Below are positions 1-6,286 of a DNA stretch of 6,889 bases, piece after piece. Position 1 is the first letter of the stretch; every line of letters starts with the position of its first letter. The stretch covers positions 1-6,889 of the forward strand of contig JAUWDL010000069.1 in the NCBI GenBank assembly GCA_030608825.1, written 5' to 3'. This DNA comes from Gemmatimonadales bacterium. Lineage in GTDB: Bacteria > Gemmatimonadota > Gemmatimonadetes > Palauibacterales > Palauibacteraceae. The position numbers were made by a program, and so were the translations under genes. The notes beneath the pieces are model-generated. The model did not search any database and was not told where the DNA came from. It saw only the letters and a list, made by a program, of their open reading frames with translations.

Positions 1-221
1 CGGTTTCGCAGAGCGATCGCCACTGACTTCTTCGCAGCACTCTGGCCGATGATGTATCGATCCAGCTCGGCGACGATCTGCCTGGGTGTGAGGGACGCCG
101 GATCGGCGGCGGCCGGACCGTCGTCGGTGGCCATGGCGCCCTCACCCGCGGCGTCCGGGCCGGGCGCGACGGCCTGGGACGCCTCTTCGTCGAGCTTGGG
201 CTCGGAGATCGGAACTTCCAC
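1..221 (-). CDS. hslU: HslU, ATPase/unfoldase subunit of the HslVU protease (N-terminus only, cut by window edge)
   Basis: HslU is the AAA+ ring ATPase that unfolds substrates and feeds them to the HslV peptidase in the cytoplasm. Only the first 73 codons lie in the window; the Walker A motif falls beyond the edge. Recognition rests on [17 protein letters not shown] (residues 44-60) followed by [11 protein letters not shown], which matches the family's N-terminus almost residue for residue, and on hslV lying directly upstream. I chose the GTG at 221 because it sits 10 bases after the hslV stop with a GAGGG Shine-Dalgarno seven bases away. This gives about 40 residues before TPR where E. coli HslU has four; the extra segment is rich in Ala, Pro, Asp and Glu and looks disordered. 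An in-frame ATG at 134 also has GAGGG four bases upstream and would give a near-normal N-terminus, so the start is uncertain. The identification itself is firm. Confidence 0.93.
   Translation of the reverse strand, partial: MEVPISEPKLDEEASQAVAPGPDAAGEGAMATDDGPAAADPASLTPRQIVAELDRYIIGQSAAKKSVAIALRN
139..143 (-). promoter_or_regulatory. Possible second Shine-Dalgarno, inside the 5' end of hslU
   Basis: GAGGG lies four bases before an in-frame ATG at 134. Starting here would remove 29 residues and give an HslU N-terminus only about 11 residues longer than that of E. coli. It may be the true start, a second start, or a chance match in GC-rich sequence. Confidence 0.35.
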
Positions 222-228
222 GACTATT

Positions 229-233
229 CCCTC
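229..233 (-). promoter_or_regulatory. Shine-Dalgarno for hslU (GTG start)
   Basis: GAGGG lies seven bases before the GTG at 221 and overlaps the hslV stop codon (TGA at 234-232). A ribosome finishing hslV would be placed on the hslU site, which fits coupled synthesis of the two subunits. This site is the main reason for preferring the GTG start. Confidence 0.6.
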
Positions 234-786
234 AACTCTTTTCTTCCAGTTCCAGAACGGTGATCTCGGTGTTTGAATACACGCAGATCTCCCCGGCGAT
301 CTGCAGGGAGGCGCGCGCCATCTCGGCCGCTCCGAGCGATGAGTGCTGCATGAGCGCTCTGGCCGCCGCGAGCGCATACGCACCCCCGGAGCCCAGGGTC
401 AGGATGCCGTCGTCCGGCTCGATCACTTCGCCGCTTCCGGCAATCAGCAGGCTCTGGTCGCGGTCGGCGACCGCGAGGAGCGCCTCGAGTCGTCGAAGAT
501 AGCGGTCGCTCCTCCACTCCTTGGCCAACTCCACGGCCGCGCGCGCCAGGTTGCCGGGATGCCGCTCCAGCCTCGCCTCGAACTTCTCGAAGAGGGTGAG
601 GGCATCCGCTACGCTGCCCGCGAAGCCGGCCAGGATCTTCCCGTCCATCATCGTCCGGACCTTCTCGGCCCGCGCCTTCACGATGGTGTCGTCCATCGTC
701 ACCTGGCCATCGCTGCCGATGGCCACCTGCCCGTCCCGTCTGATGCAGACGACGGTGGTCCCTCGGAATACGCTGTCGGTCTTCAT
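232..786 (-). CDS. hslV: HslV, threonine peptidase subunit of the HslVU protease
   Basis: HslV forms the double hexameric proteolytic core capped by HslU; it degrades unfolded proteins in the cytoplasm by an N-terminal threonine mechanism related to the proteasome beta subunit. The protein is 184 residues. A nine-residue leader ending RG precedes the TT pair (10-11), so T10 should become the nucleophile after self-processing. In mature numbering the conserved D17 (D26 here, in SDGQVT), K33 (K42) and S124 (S133, in LGSGG) are all present, as is the [16 protein letters not shown] core at 55-70. Everything needed for activity is there. The ATG at 786 is the only usable start: the frame reads back to a stop at the end of xerC with no other start codon. 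No clear Shine-Dalgarno precedes it, and it lies 27 bases after xerC, so translation may depend on the upstream gene. hslU follows after 10 bases. Confidence 0.97.
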   Translation of the reverse strand: MKTDSVFRGTTVVCIRRDGQVAIGSDGQVTMDDTIVKARAEKVRTMMDGKILAGFAGSVADALTLFEKFEARLERHPGNLARAAVELAKEWRSDRYLRRLEALLAVADRDQSLLIAGSGEVIEPDDGILTLGSGGAYALAAARALMQHSSLGAAEMARASLQIAGEICVYSNTEITVLELEEKS

Positions 787-813
787 GATTGCATGGTCGT
801 TGGCTTCACTCTG

Positions 814-1767
814 CTAGGCACGCGGATGCGACTGCCGGTAGACGCGCCTCAGCTTCTCGGTGGAAGTGTGCGTGTAGATCCGCGTCGTTGAAAGGCTGGA
901 ATGCCCGAGCAGCTCCTTCACCGCCACCAGGTCCGCACCGTTGTCCATCAGGTGCGTGGCGAAGGAGTGGCGCAACGCATGCACCGAGAGCCCCTCGCCG
1001 ATCGCGACCTTCTCGAGCATCCTTCCGACCGTGCGCTGGATCTGACGGCGCGAGAGCCGTCGTCCATGACGCGAGACGAACAGCGGAGCCTCGAGTGTTG
1101 GCCGCGGCCTCGGACCGGATCTCTCCGCCTCTTCCCTGCGCTTGGACTCCATGAGGCGTCGCCGCTCGAAAAGATAGGCCTCGATCGCCGTGGCCGCCGG
1201 ACCGCCAAAGGGGATGATACGTTCCTTTCGGCCCTTCCCGAGCACGCGCACCTGCCTGCTCCGGAGGTCGATGCCCTGGAGGTCGAGCGCCTCCACCTCC
1301 GCCAGGCGAAGGCCGGACGAATAGAGTAGCTCCATGAGAGCCCGGTTTCGGACGGAGAGGAAGCCGCCGTCCTGCTCGGCGTGTGCTCTGAGGAGCACGA
1401 AGAGGTCGTCCGCCTGCACCTGGCTCAGGTAGGCGGGCAGCTTGCGGCTTCGCTTCGGCGCCCGAACGAGACGAGCCGGATTCTGCGGAATGCGGTCCGT
1501 CCGGTGGAGGAAGCGGAAGAAAACCCGCGTCGCGGAGAGCTTGCGGGCGATCGTCGTGCGCTGCAGGCCCCGCTTCTGAAGCGATCCGAGAAAGGAACGG
1601 ATCGCCGTCCGGTCGATGGTCTCCCAACTCCAGTCCGGGGCGGCCAGATAGCCCTGCAGGAAACCGACGAACTCTCCCAGATCGCGACGATAGGCCGCCA
1701 CCGTGTGAGCCGAGAGCCCGCGTTCGGCCTTGGCGTATCGCAGGAAGTCGTCGACTGCTTCAGTCAT
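814..1767 (-). CDS. xerC: XerC-like tyrosine recombinase
   Basis: This is a 317-residue site-specific recombinase of the XerC/XerD group, which resolves chromosome dimers at dif near the terminus. The N-terminal SAM-like core-binding domain spans about residues 3-90 (FLRYAKAERGLSAHTVAAY). The catalytic domain runs from about 112 and carries the full set: R154 in SSGLRLAEV, K178 in LGKGRKER, H263 and R266 in HALRHSFATH, H289 in LLGHSSLSTT, and nucleophile Y298 in RIYTH. The C-terminus HPRA resembles E. coli XerC. Xer calls rest partly on context: xerC between topA and hslV is a recurrent arrangement, which favours XerC over XerD or a phage integrase. It is slightly longer than E. coli XerC (298), mainly because of a basic insertion at about 202-227. 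The ATG at 1767 lies 23 bases after topA and has only a poor Shine-Dalgarno. No partner recombinase or dif site is visible. Confidence 0.92.
   Translation of the reverse strand: MTEAVDDFLRYAKAERGLSAHTVAAYRRDLGEFVGFLQGYLAAPDWSWETIDRTAIRSFLGSLQKRGLQRTTIARKLSATRVFFRFLHRTDRIPQNPARLVRAPKRSRKLPAYLSQVQADDLFVLLRAHAEQDGGFLSVRNRALMELLYSSGLRLAEVEALDLQGIDLRSRQVRVLGKGRKERIIPFGGPAATAIEAYLFERRRLMESKRREEAERSGPRPRPTLEAPLFVSRHGRRLSRRQIQRTVGRMLEKVAIGEGLSVHALRHSFATHLMDNGADLVAVKELLGHSSLSTTRIYTHTSTEKLRRVYRQSHPRA
1087..1164 (-). other. Charged insertion within the XerC catalytic domain
   Basis: Residues about 202-227 are rich in Arg, Lys and Glu and end in a proline-rich run (GPRPRPTLEAP). They lie between the beta-strand region holding catalytic K178 and the LFVSRHGRRLS strand before the HxxR motif. 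E. coli XerC has a shorter linker at this point. The reading frame is intact on both sides, so this is a linker expansion and not a frameshift. A role in DNA or partner contact is possible but unproven. Confidence 0.5.
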
Positions 1768-1790
1768 GACCGCGCCGGCTTCGGTGCCGA

Positions 1791-4370
1791 TCAGCCCGAC
1801 CGCTTCTTCCTGGCGCGCTTGGGGCGGGCTTTCTTCCTCGCGATCAGGTCCACCGCCGCCTCCAGGGAGAGCGAATCGATCTCCTCGCCCTTCGGCACCG
1901 AGGCATTGGTCTTGCCGTGCTTCACGTAAGGCCCGTAGCGCCCATCGTACACGGCCACCGGCTTTCCATCCTCCGGATGAGGCCCCAACTCCTTCAGCGG
2001 CTTCGAAGCCGCGCTCTGCCGACGGCTTCGCTTCGGCTCCGCCAGGAGCTCCAGCGACCGCTCCAACGAGACATCCAGCACATCGTCATCCTTCTTCAGG
2101 GACCGGTACTCCCCCTCGTGCACGACGTAGGGCCCGTAGCGTCCGGTCCCCACCTTCACCGGCTCGCCGGTCTCCGGGTGCTTCCCGACCTCGTACGGCA
2201 TGGAGAGCAGCTTCAGCGCCACCTCCAGCGTCACCTCCTCCGGCTCCATGCCCTTGGGCAGCGAGGTCCGTGGCGGCTTCGCCTTCTTCTTCCCCTTACC
2301 GGCCGCCCCCTCTTCGACGCCGAGCTGCACGTAGGGTCCGAAGCGGCCCGTGCGAACGTAGACGAGCTTCCCCGTGCCCGGATCCTCCCCCAACTCCTGG
2401 GGCCCCTCGGCGCTCTTCTCCAGCAGGGCGACCGCCTCCTCGTTGGAGAGGTCCGCCGGCGCGATCTCGTCGGGAATCGAAGCGGTCAGTCGGTCTCCGT
2501 CGCGCTGGAGCTCGAGGAAGGGACCGTACCGGCCGATCCGCACCTTCGCTTCGAGGTCGGAGAGCTCGAGCGTGGAGGCCTGGCGGGGATCGATCTGCGT
2601 CTCGTGTGACTGGACACGCGCCTCGAAGCCCTCTTCTCCCGAGTAGAAGCTCTCCAGGTAGCTCCGCCACTCGATCTGGCCTTCCGCGATCTCGTCGAGA
2701 GAATCCTCCATCCCGGCCGTAAAGCCAAGATCCACGAGGTCGGGGAAGTGCTCCTCCAGGAGCTGCGTGACCGCGAAGGCGGTGTAGGTCGGTATCAGCT
2801 GCTTCGCCTCGCGACGTGCGTATCCGCGATCCTGGATGGTCGAGATGATCGCAGCATACGTGCTCGGACGGCCGATGCCCTCCGCCTCGAGGGCTTTTAC
2901 GAGCGCCGCCTCCGTGTAGCGCGCGGGAGGACGCGTCTGGTGGGAGAGCGCCTCCAACTCCCGCAGCTCCAGCACGTCACCCTCGTGCAGCGAGGGAAGG
3001 AGAACCTCCTGGTCCTCGAGCGCCGCGCGGGGGTCGTCGGAGCCCTCGACGTACGCGCGGAAGAAGCCCGCGAACTCGAGCACCTTCCCGGTGGCCCGGA
3101 ACACGACGCCGTCCGCATCGATGAGGACCGTGAGATGCCGCTGCCTCGCTTCGGCCATCTGGCTGGCCAGGGCTCGCTTCCAGATGAGCTGGTAGAGCTG
3201 CTTCTCTCTCCCGTGCAGGCCGAGCTCCTCCCCCGTGCTCATCTTCGTACCGGCCGGCCGGATGGCCTCGTGCGCCTCCTGGGCCGTCTTCGACTTCGTC
3301 CGGTGGCGCCGGGGCTTGTCGCTCAGGAACTGATCCCCGTACCGCTCCTTCACGGTCCGCCTGATCGCGTCCACGGCCTCGTTGGAAAGCTGGACGGAAT
3401 CCGTGCGCATATACGTAATGTGCCCGGCCTCGTAGAGCGCCTGAGCGACCCCCATCGTCTGCCGAGCTCCGAGATTCAGCTTTCGGTTGGCCTCCTGCTG
3501 CAGCGTCGAGGTCGTGAAGGGGGGATAGGGACTGCGCTTCGAGGTCTTCTGCTCGACGGAACGCACCTGGAACGGCGCCCCCGCCAGCCGGTCGCGCAGC
3601 GCTCCGGCCTCGTCGGAACCCAGGAGCCGAACCTCGCGATCCTTCTTCAGCTCGCCGGTCGTCTCATCGAAGTCGCGGCCCGAGGCTATGCGGTCCTCAT
3701 CGACCGAGATCAGAATCGCCTTGAACTCGCGACCATCGCTCGCGAGGCGAGCCAGGAGATCCCAGTACTCGGCAGAGCGGAAGGCCCGGCGCTCGCGCTC
3801 CCTCACGACGAGAAGCCGGACCGACACCGACTGGACGCGGCCCGCCGAGAGGCCGCCAGAGATCTTCTTCCACAGAAGCGGCGAGAGCTTGAAGCCGACC
3901 AGGCGGTCCAGGATGCGACGCGCCTGTTGCGCTTCGACGAGCCCCATGTCCAACGTGCCCGCGTGCTCCACCGCCTCGAGCACGGCCCGTCGCGTGATCT
4001 CGTTGAAGCGGACCCGTCGGAACCTCTCTCCATCCTTCTCGTAGCCGAGCTGCTCGGCGATGTGGAACGCGATCGCCTCTCCCTCGCGGTCCGGATCCGT
4101 GGCGAGGAGAACGTCGGTGGACTCTTTCGCAGCCGCGCGCAGTTTCTTGAGGATTGGACCCTTGCCGTCGATCGTCACGTACTCGGGCTCGAAGCCGGCC
4201 TCCACGTCCACTCCGAGACCGCTCTTCGGCAGGTCTCGCACGTGACCGACCGTGGCCTCCACCCTGTAGCCATCGCCCAGATAGCGACCCAGCGTCCGGG
4301 CTTTGGCGGGTGACTCGACGACGACCAGGTGCCTGTCGTTGTCCTTCTCTCGAGATCCTTGTTCCGTCAC
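1791..4370 (-). CDS. topA: DNA topoisomerase I (type IA)
   Basis: TopA relaxes negative supercoils by cutting one strand and passing the other through, keeping supercoiling in balance behind RNA polymerase. The protein is 859 residues, close to the family's usual length. The TOPRIM domain spans about 14-130, with E19 in VVESPAKA and the metal-binding D92, D94 and E96 in TDPDREGEAIAFH. SAGRVQS lies at 175-181. The catalytic tyrosine is Y320, followed by R322, in HITYMRTDS. HEAIRP at 367-372 and GIGRPSTYA at 498-506 are further family landmarks. The C-terminus has four GRYGPY-type repeats and a basic tail in place of the zinc ribbons of E. coli TopA; I find no cysteine anywhere in the protein. 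The start is the GTG at 4370, preceded by AGAGGA at a good distance; the nearby ATG at 4375 is out of frame. aroK ends 57 bases upstream, and xerC follows after 23 bases. Confidence 0.98.
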   Translation of the reverse strand: MTEQGSREKDNDRHLVVVESPAKARTLGRYLGDGYRVEATVGHVRDLPKSGLGVDVEAGFEPEYVTIDGKGPILKKLRAAAKESTDVLLATDPDREGEAIAFHIAEQLGYEKDGERFRRVRFNEITRRAVLEAVEHAGTLDMGLVEAQQARRILDRLVGFKLSPLLWKKISGGLSAGRVQSVSVRLLVVRERERRAFRSAEYWDLLARLASDGREFKAILISVDEDRIASGRDFDETTGELKKDREVRLLGSDEAGALRDRLAGAPFQVRSVEQKTSKRSPYPPFTTSTLQQEANRKLNLGARQTMGVAQALYEAGHITYMRTDSVQLSNEAVDAIRRTVKERYGDQFLSDKPRRHRTKSKTAQEAHEAIRPAGTKMSTGEELGLHGREKQLYQLIWKRALASQMAEARQRHLTVLIDADGVVFRATGKVLEFAGFFRAYVEGSDDPRAALEDQEVLLPSLHEGDVLELRELEALSHQTRPPARYTEAALVKALEAEGIGRPSTYAAIISTIQDRGYARREAKQLIPTYTAFAVTQLLEEHFPDLVDLGFTAGMEDSLDEIAEGQIEWRSYLESFYSGEEGFEARVQSHETQIDPRQASTLELSDLEAKVRIGRYGPFLELQRDGDRLTASIPDEIAPADLSNEEAVALLEKSAEGPQELGEDPGTGKLVYVRTGRFGPYVQLGVEEGAAGKGKKKAKPPRTSLPKGMEPEEVTLEVALKLLSMPYEVGKHPETGEPVKVGTGRYGPYVVHEGEYRSLKKDDDVLDVSLERSLELLAEPKRSRRQSAASKPLKELGPHPEDGKPVAVYDGRYGPYVKHGKTNASVPKGEEIDSLSLEAAVDLIARKKARPKRARKKRSG
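1911..2540 (-). other. Four topoisomerase C-terminal repeats in TopA
   Basis: Four copies of a GRxGPY-type motif occur at TopA residues 611-621 (RIGRYGPFLEL), 672-684 (VRTGRFGPYVQLG), 740-753 (VGTGRYGPYVVHEG) and 807-820 (VYDGRYGPYVKHGK), spaced about 62-68 residues apart. The linkers between repeats hold basic patches (GKGKKKAK, PKRSRRQ), and the protein ends in a Lys/Arg-rich tail. This is the cysteine-free C-terminal repeat type known from actinobacterial TopA, where repeats and tail bind DNA and help processive relaxation. The similarity is at the protein level; I did not see long exact DNA repeats. Confidence 0.85.
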
Positions 4371-4375
4371 TTCAT

Positions 4376-4381
4376 TCCTCT
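4376..4381 (-). promoter_or_regulatory. Shine-Dalgarno for topA
   Basis: AGAGGA lies five bases before the GTG at 4370 and is the strongest ribosome binding site in the window after that of aroK. It fixes the topA start. An ATG at 4375, just after the site, opens a two-codon frame (ATG AAG TGA) that ends within the topA start. Confidence 0.7.
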
Positions 4382-4427
4382 TGCCGGTGATCTTCCCATT
4401 TCGGCTCGCATAACCCGCAAATCGCGG

Positions 4428-5003
4428 TCAGGGTCCCGACGCCGGTCCGTGAGGCAGCGCCGAGTGGGCGGCGAACGGCAGTAGCTGGACGATAAGATCC
4501 GCCGTTTCCTCAGCCGCCGCTCCCCCCGATGAATCGCCGGCGGAGACACTGATTTCCGCCAGCTCGTACGCGGCTTCGCGTTCCGCGAGCAGCCGCTCGA
4601 GCGACTCTCTTGGACGATCGGGGTCCAGCATCGGGCGGGCGGCGGCATCGCTGGAAAGCCGGTTCCATGCCTCCTCCGGCGTTACCCGTAGCCAGACGCG
4701 AACGGAACCGGGCCAGCGGTCCCGCATCTCGGGTCTGGCCATCCAGCCGCCACCCGCCGCCAGCACCGTGCCCGCAGCCCCGTCCTGCCGCTCCGTGGCC
4801 TCCGCCTCGAGCTCGCGAAACAGCGTCTCGCCGCCGCCGTCGAAGATCTCCGGGATCGATCGGCCAGCGAGAGCCTCCACTTCATCGTCGAGATCGACGA
4901 AAGCATAGCCGAGCCGGTCCGCCAGAAGCCTTCCCACGGTGGATTTTCCGGCCCCCATTATGCCCACGAGGACGACCTTCTCGGGCTTCTTCGGATAACT
5001 CAC
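4428..5003 (-). CDS. aroK: Shikimate kinase
   Basis: AroK phosphorylates shikimate to shikimate 3-phosphate with ATP, the fifth step of the shikimate pathway, in the cytoplasm. The protein is 191 residues, slightly longer than the usual 170-175 because of a C-terminal tail rich in Ala, Pro and Gly. The P-loop GIMGAGKST is at 14-22. The magnesium/shikimate-binding DxD motif is D37 and D39 in FVDLDD. R63 in ETLFRELE and R142 in AEREAAYE match the two substrate-binding arginines, GGG is at 84-86, and the lid arginine is R123 in ARPML. The frame stays open to 5159, but the N-terminal extra is arginine/glycine-rich shadow sequence of aroC. The GTG at 5003 is chosen because it overlaps the aroC stop as GTGA, has AGGAAGG just upstream, and gives a normal kinase N-terminus. 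AroL would be an equivalent name. Confidence 0.95.
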   Translation of the reverse strand: MSYPKKPEKVVLVGIMGAGKSTVGRLLADRLGYAFVDLDDEVEALAGRSIPEIFDGGGETLFRELEAEATERQDGAAGTVLAAGGGWMARPEMRDRWPGSVRVWLRVTPEEAWNRLSSDAAARPMLDPDRPRESLERLLAEREAAYELAEISVSAGDSSGGAAAEETADLIVQLLPFAAHSALPHGPASGP

Positions 5004-6211
5004 GCCTTCCTGCCGCGACGGCTGAGGCGCTCGAGGTAGGCCTCGTGGTTGGTCCGCATCTCGCCGAGCGAGTCGCCGCCGAACTTCTCCCGCATCGCAT
5101 CGGCCAGGACGAGCGCGACCATCGCCTCCCCGACCACGGCCGCCGCCGGAACCGCGCACACGTCGCTTCGCTCGCGCACCGCACGAGCCGGCTCGCCACT
5201 GCGGAAGTCCACGCTGTCGAGCGGCCGCATGAGCGTGCTCAGCGGCTTCATCGCTGCGCGGACGACAACCGGCTCTCCCGTGGTCATGCCGCCCTCCAAC
5301 CCGCCGGCGTTGTTTCGTCTCCTTCGATAGCCGCCCGAGCCGGTCCTGGACGGGTCCGGCTCGATCTCATCGTGGACCTCCGAGCCCACTGAGCGGGCGG
5401 CGAGAAAGCCGGCACCGATCTCGACTCCCTTCATCGCCTGAATGGACATCAACGCAGCGGCTAGTCGGCCATCCAGGCGTTCCTCCCACGAAACGTAGCT
5501 TCCCAGACCCACCGGAAGGCCGCAGGCCACCACCTCGAACACGCCACCGAGTGTATCCCCGGCGGCGGCGGCGGCGTCGATCGCCCTCATCATCTCCGCG
5601 GCGGCGGCCGGATCCAGGCACCGAACGGGGGAGGCATCCGCCTCCCAGTTCATCTCGGCCGCATCGGAGGACGTGGCGACCGGGGCCACCGCCTCGACGT
5701 CACCGATTCTCAGGACATGGCTGCCGATCGTGACACCGAATTCCGTGAGCAGGGATTTTGCGACGGAGCCGGCCGCCACCCGGGCTGCCGTCTCCCGGGC
5801 GCTGGAGCGCTCCAGCACGTCCCTGGCGTCATCCCGATCGTACTTCAGCAGCCCGGCCAGGTCGGCGTGGCCCGGTCTGGGCAGATAGACCCTGCGGAGC
5901 GACTCGTCATCCGCTTCCGGAACGGGATCCGCCGACATGGCGACACGCCAGTTCTCGAAGTCGCGGTTCTCGATCCAGACGGCGATCGGAGAGCCCAGCG
6001 TCTCGCCCAACCGCACGCCGCTGAGGATCTCGCCCTCGTCCTGCTCGATCCGCATTCTCTCCCCGCGGCCGTGTCCCAGCTGACGGCGCCTCAGCTCCGC
6101 GGCCACGGTTTCAGTATCGAGGGCCAGGCCCGCCGGCATACCCTCCAGGATCACGACCAGACCTCGGCCGTGGGACTCACCGGCGGTCGTGAAACGAATG
6201 GCTCTCAGCAT
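5000..6211 (-). CDS. aroC: Chorismate synthase
   Basis: AroC turns 5-enolpyruvylshikimate 3-phosphate into chorismate, the last shikimate step and branch point to aromatic amino acids, folates and quinones. It needs reduced FMN. The protein is 403 residues from the chosen start, the long form seen in Bacillus and actinobacteria and not the roughly 360-residue E. coli form. Family signatures are AGESHG (10-15, catalytic H14), RRRQLGHGRGERM (41-53), RPGHADLAG (112-120, catalytic H115), ERSSARETAARVAAG (134-148), NNAGGLEGGMTTG (300-312), ERSDVCAVPA (347-356) and EKFGGDS (375-381). I chose the ATG at 6211 because it gives the standard MLRAIRFTTAGESHG start, although its Shine-Dalgarno is weak. 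A GTG at 6232 and a TTG at 6229 in the same frame would add seven or six residues. aroK overlaps its stop by four bases; the EPSP synthase gene is not here. Confidence 0.97.
   Translation of the reverse strand: MLRAIRFTTAGESHGRGLVVILEGMPAGLALDTETVAAELRRRQLGHGRGERMRIEQDEGEILSGVRLGETLGSPIAVWIENRDFENWRVAMSADPVPEADDESLRRVYLPRPGHADLAGLLKYDRDDARDVLERSSARETAARVAAGSVAKSLLTEFGVTIGSHVLRIGDVEAVAPVATSSDAAEMNWEADASPVRCLDPAAAAEMMRAIDAAAAAGDTLGGVFEVVACGLPVGLGSYVSWEERLDGRLAAALMSIQAMKGVEIGAGFLAARSVGSEVHDEIEPDPSRTGSGGYRRRRNNAGGLEGGMTTGEPVVVRAAMKPLSTLMRPLDSVDFRSGEPARAVRERSDVCAVPAAAVVGEAMVALVLADAMREKFGGDSLGEMRTNHEAYLERLSRRGRKA
5005..5011 (-). promoter_or_regulatory. Shine-Dalgarno for aroK inside the end of aroC
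   Basis: AGGAAGG lies within the last aroC codons, just before the GTG at 5003. The aroC stop TGA (5002-5000) overlaps that GTG in the sequence GTGA. This arrangement is typical of translational coupling and decides the aroK start, which lies 52 codons inside a longer open frame. Confidence 0.7.
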
Positions 6212-6286
6212 CGCGGATCCATGGCTCAACACTTCCCGGGGCCAAGACGAAAACTGCGGTGAGTCGGTTGGAGCCTCCCGGCGCTA

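Noticed and set aside
806..1627. 273-codon open frame on the minus strand overlapping xerC in another frame
   Set aside because: It is Pro/Gly/Arg-rich with no family resemblance, while the xerC frame has all catalytic residues in order.
1730..2722. 330-codon open frame on the plus strand
   Set aside because: It is antisense to topA and the start of xerC. The translation is mostly Pro, Arg, Ser and Ala, typical of a shadow frame in GC-rich DNA.
2748..4313. 521-codon open frame on the plus strand antisense to topA
   Set aside because: It is entirely covered by topA, whose catalytic motifs are intact. The antisense translation is Arg/Leu-rich with no recognisable domain, as expected from a stop-poor frame opposite GC-rich coding sequence.
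4408..4427. Possible terminator hairpin between aroK and topA
   Set aside because: Only a four-base stem (CCGC/GCGG) with a five-base loop is visible on the minus strand, and no run of T follows. This is too weak to call a terminator.
5004..5159. Longer aroK reading frame starting at 5159
   Set aside because: The extra 52 residues are Arg/Gly-rich and lie wholly inside aroC. The GTG at 5003 has a Shine-Dalgarno and overlaps the aroC stop, giving a normal shikimate kinase N-terminus.
5560..5605. Run of GGC/GCG triplets resembling a simple repeat
   Set aside because: It encodes the alanine-rich helices of AroC (residues about 203-218) and reflects codon use in GC-rich DNA, not an independent repeat element.
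6212..6286. Terminator or promoter between the secretin gene and aroC
   Set aside because: I looked for a stem-loop with a T run and for spaced -35/-10 boxes. Only the short palindrome GGAGGCTCC appears, which cannot form a stable hairpin, and no convincing promoter boxes are present.
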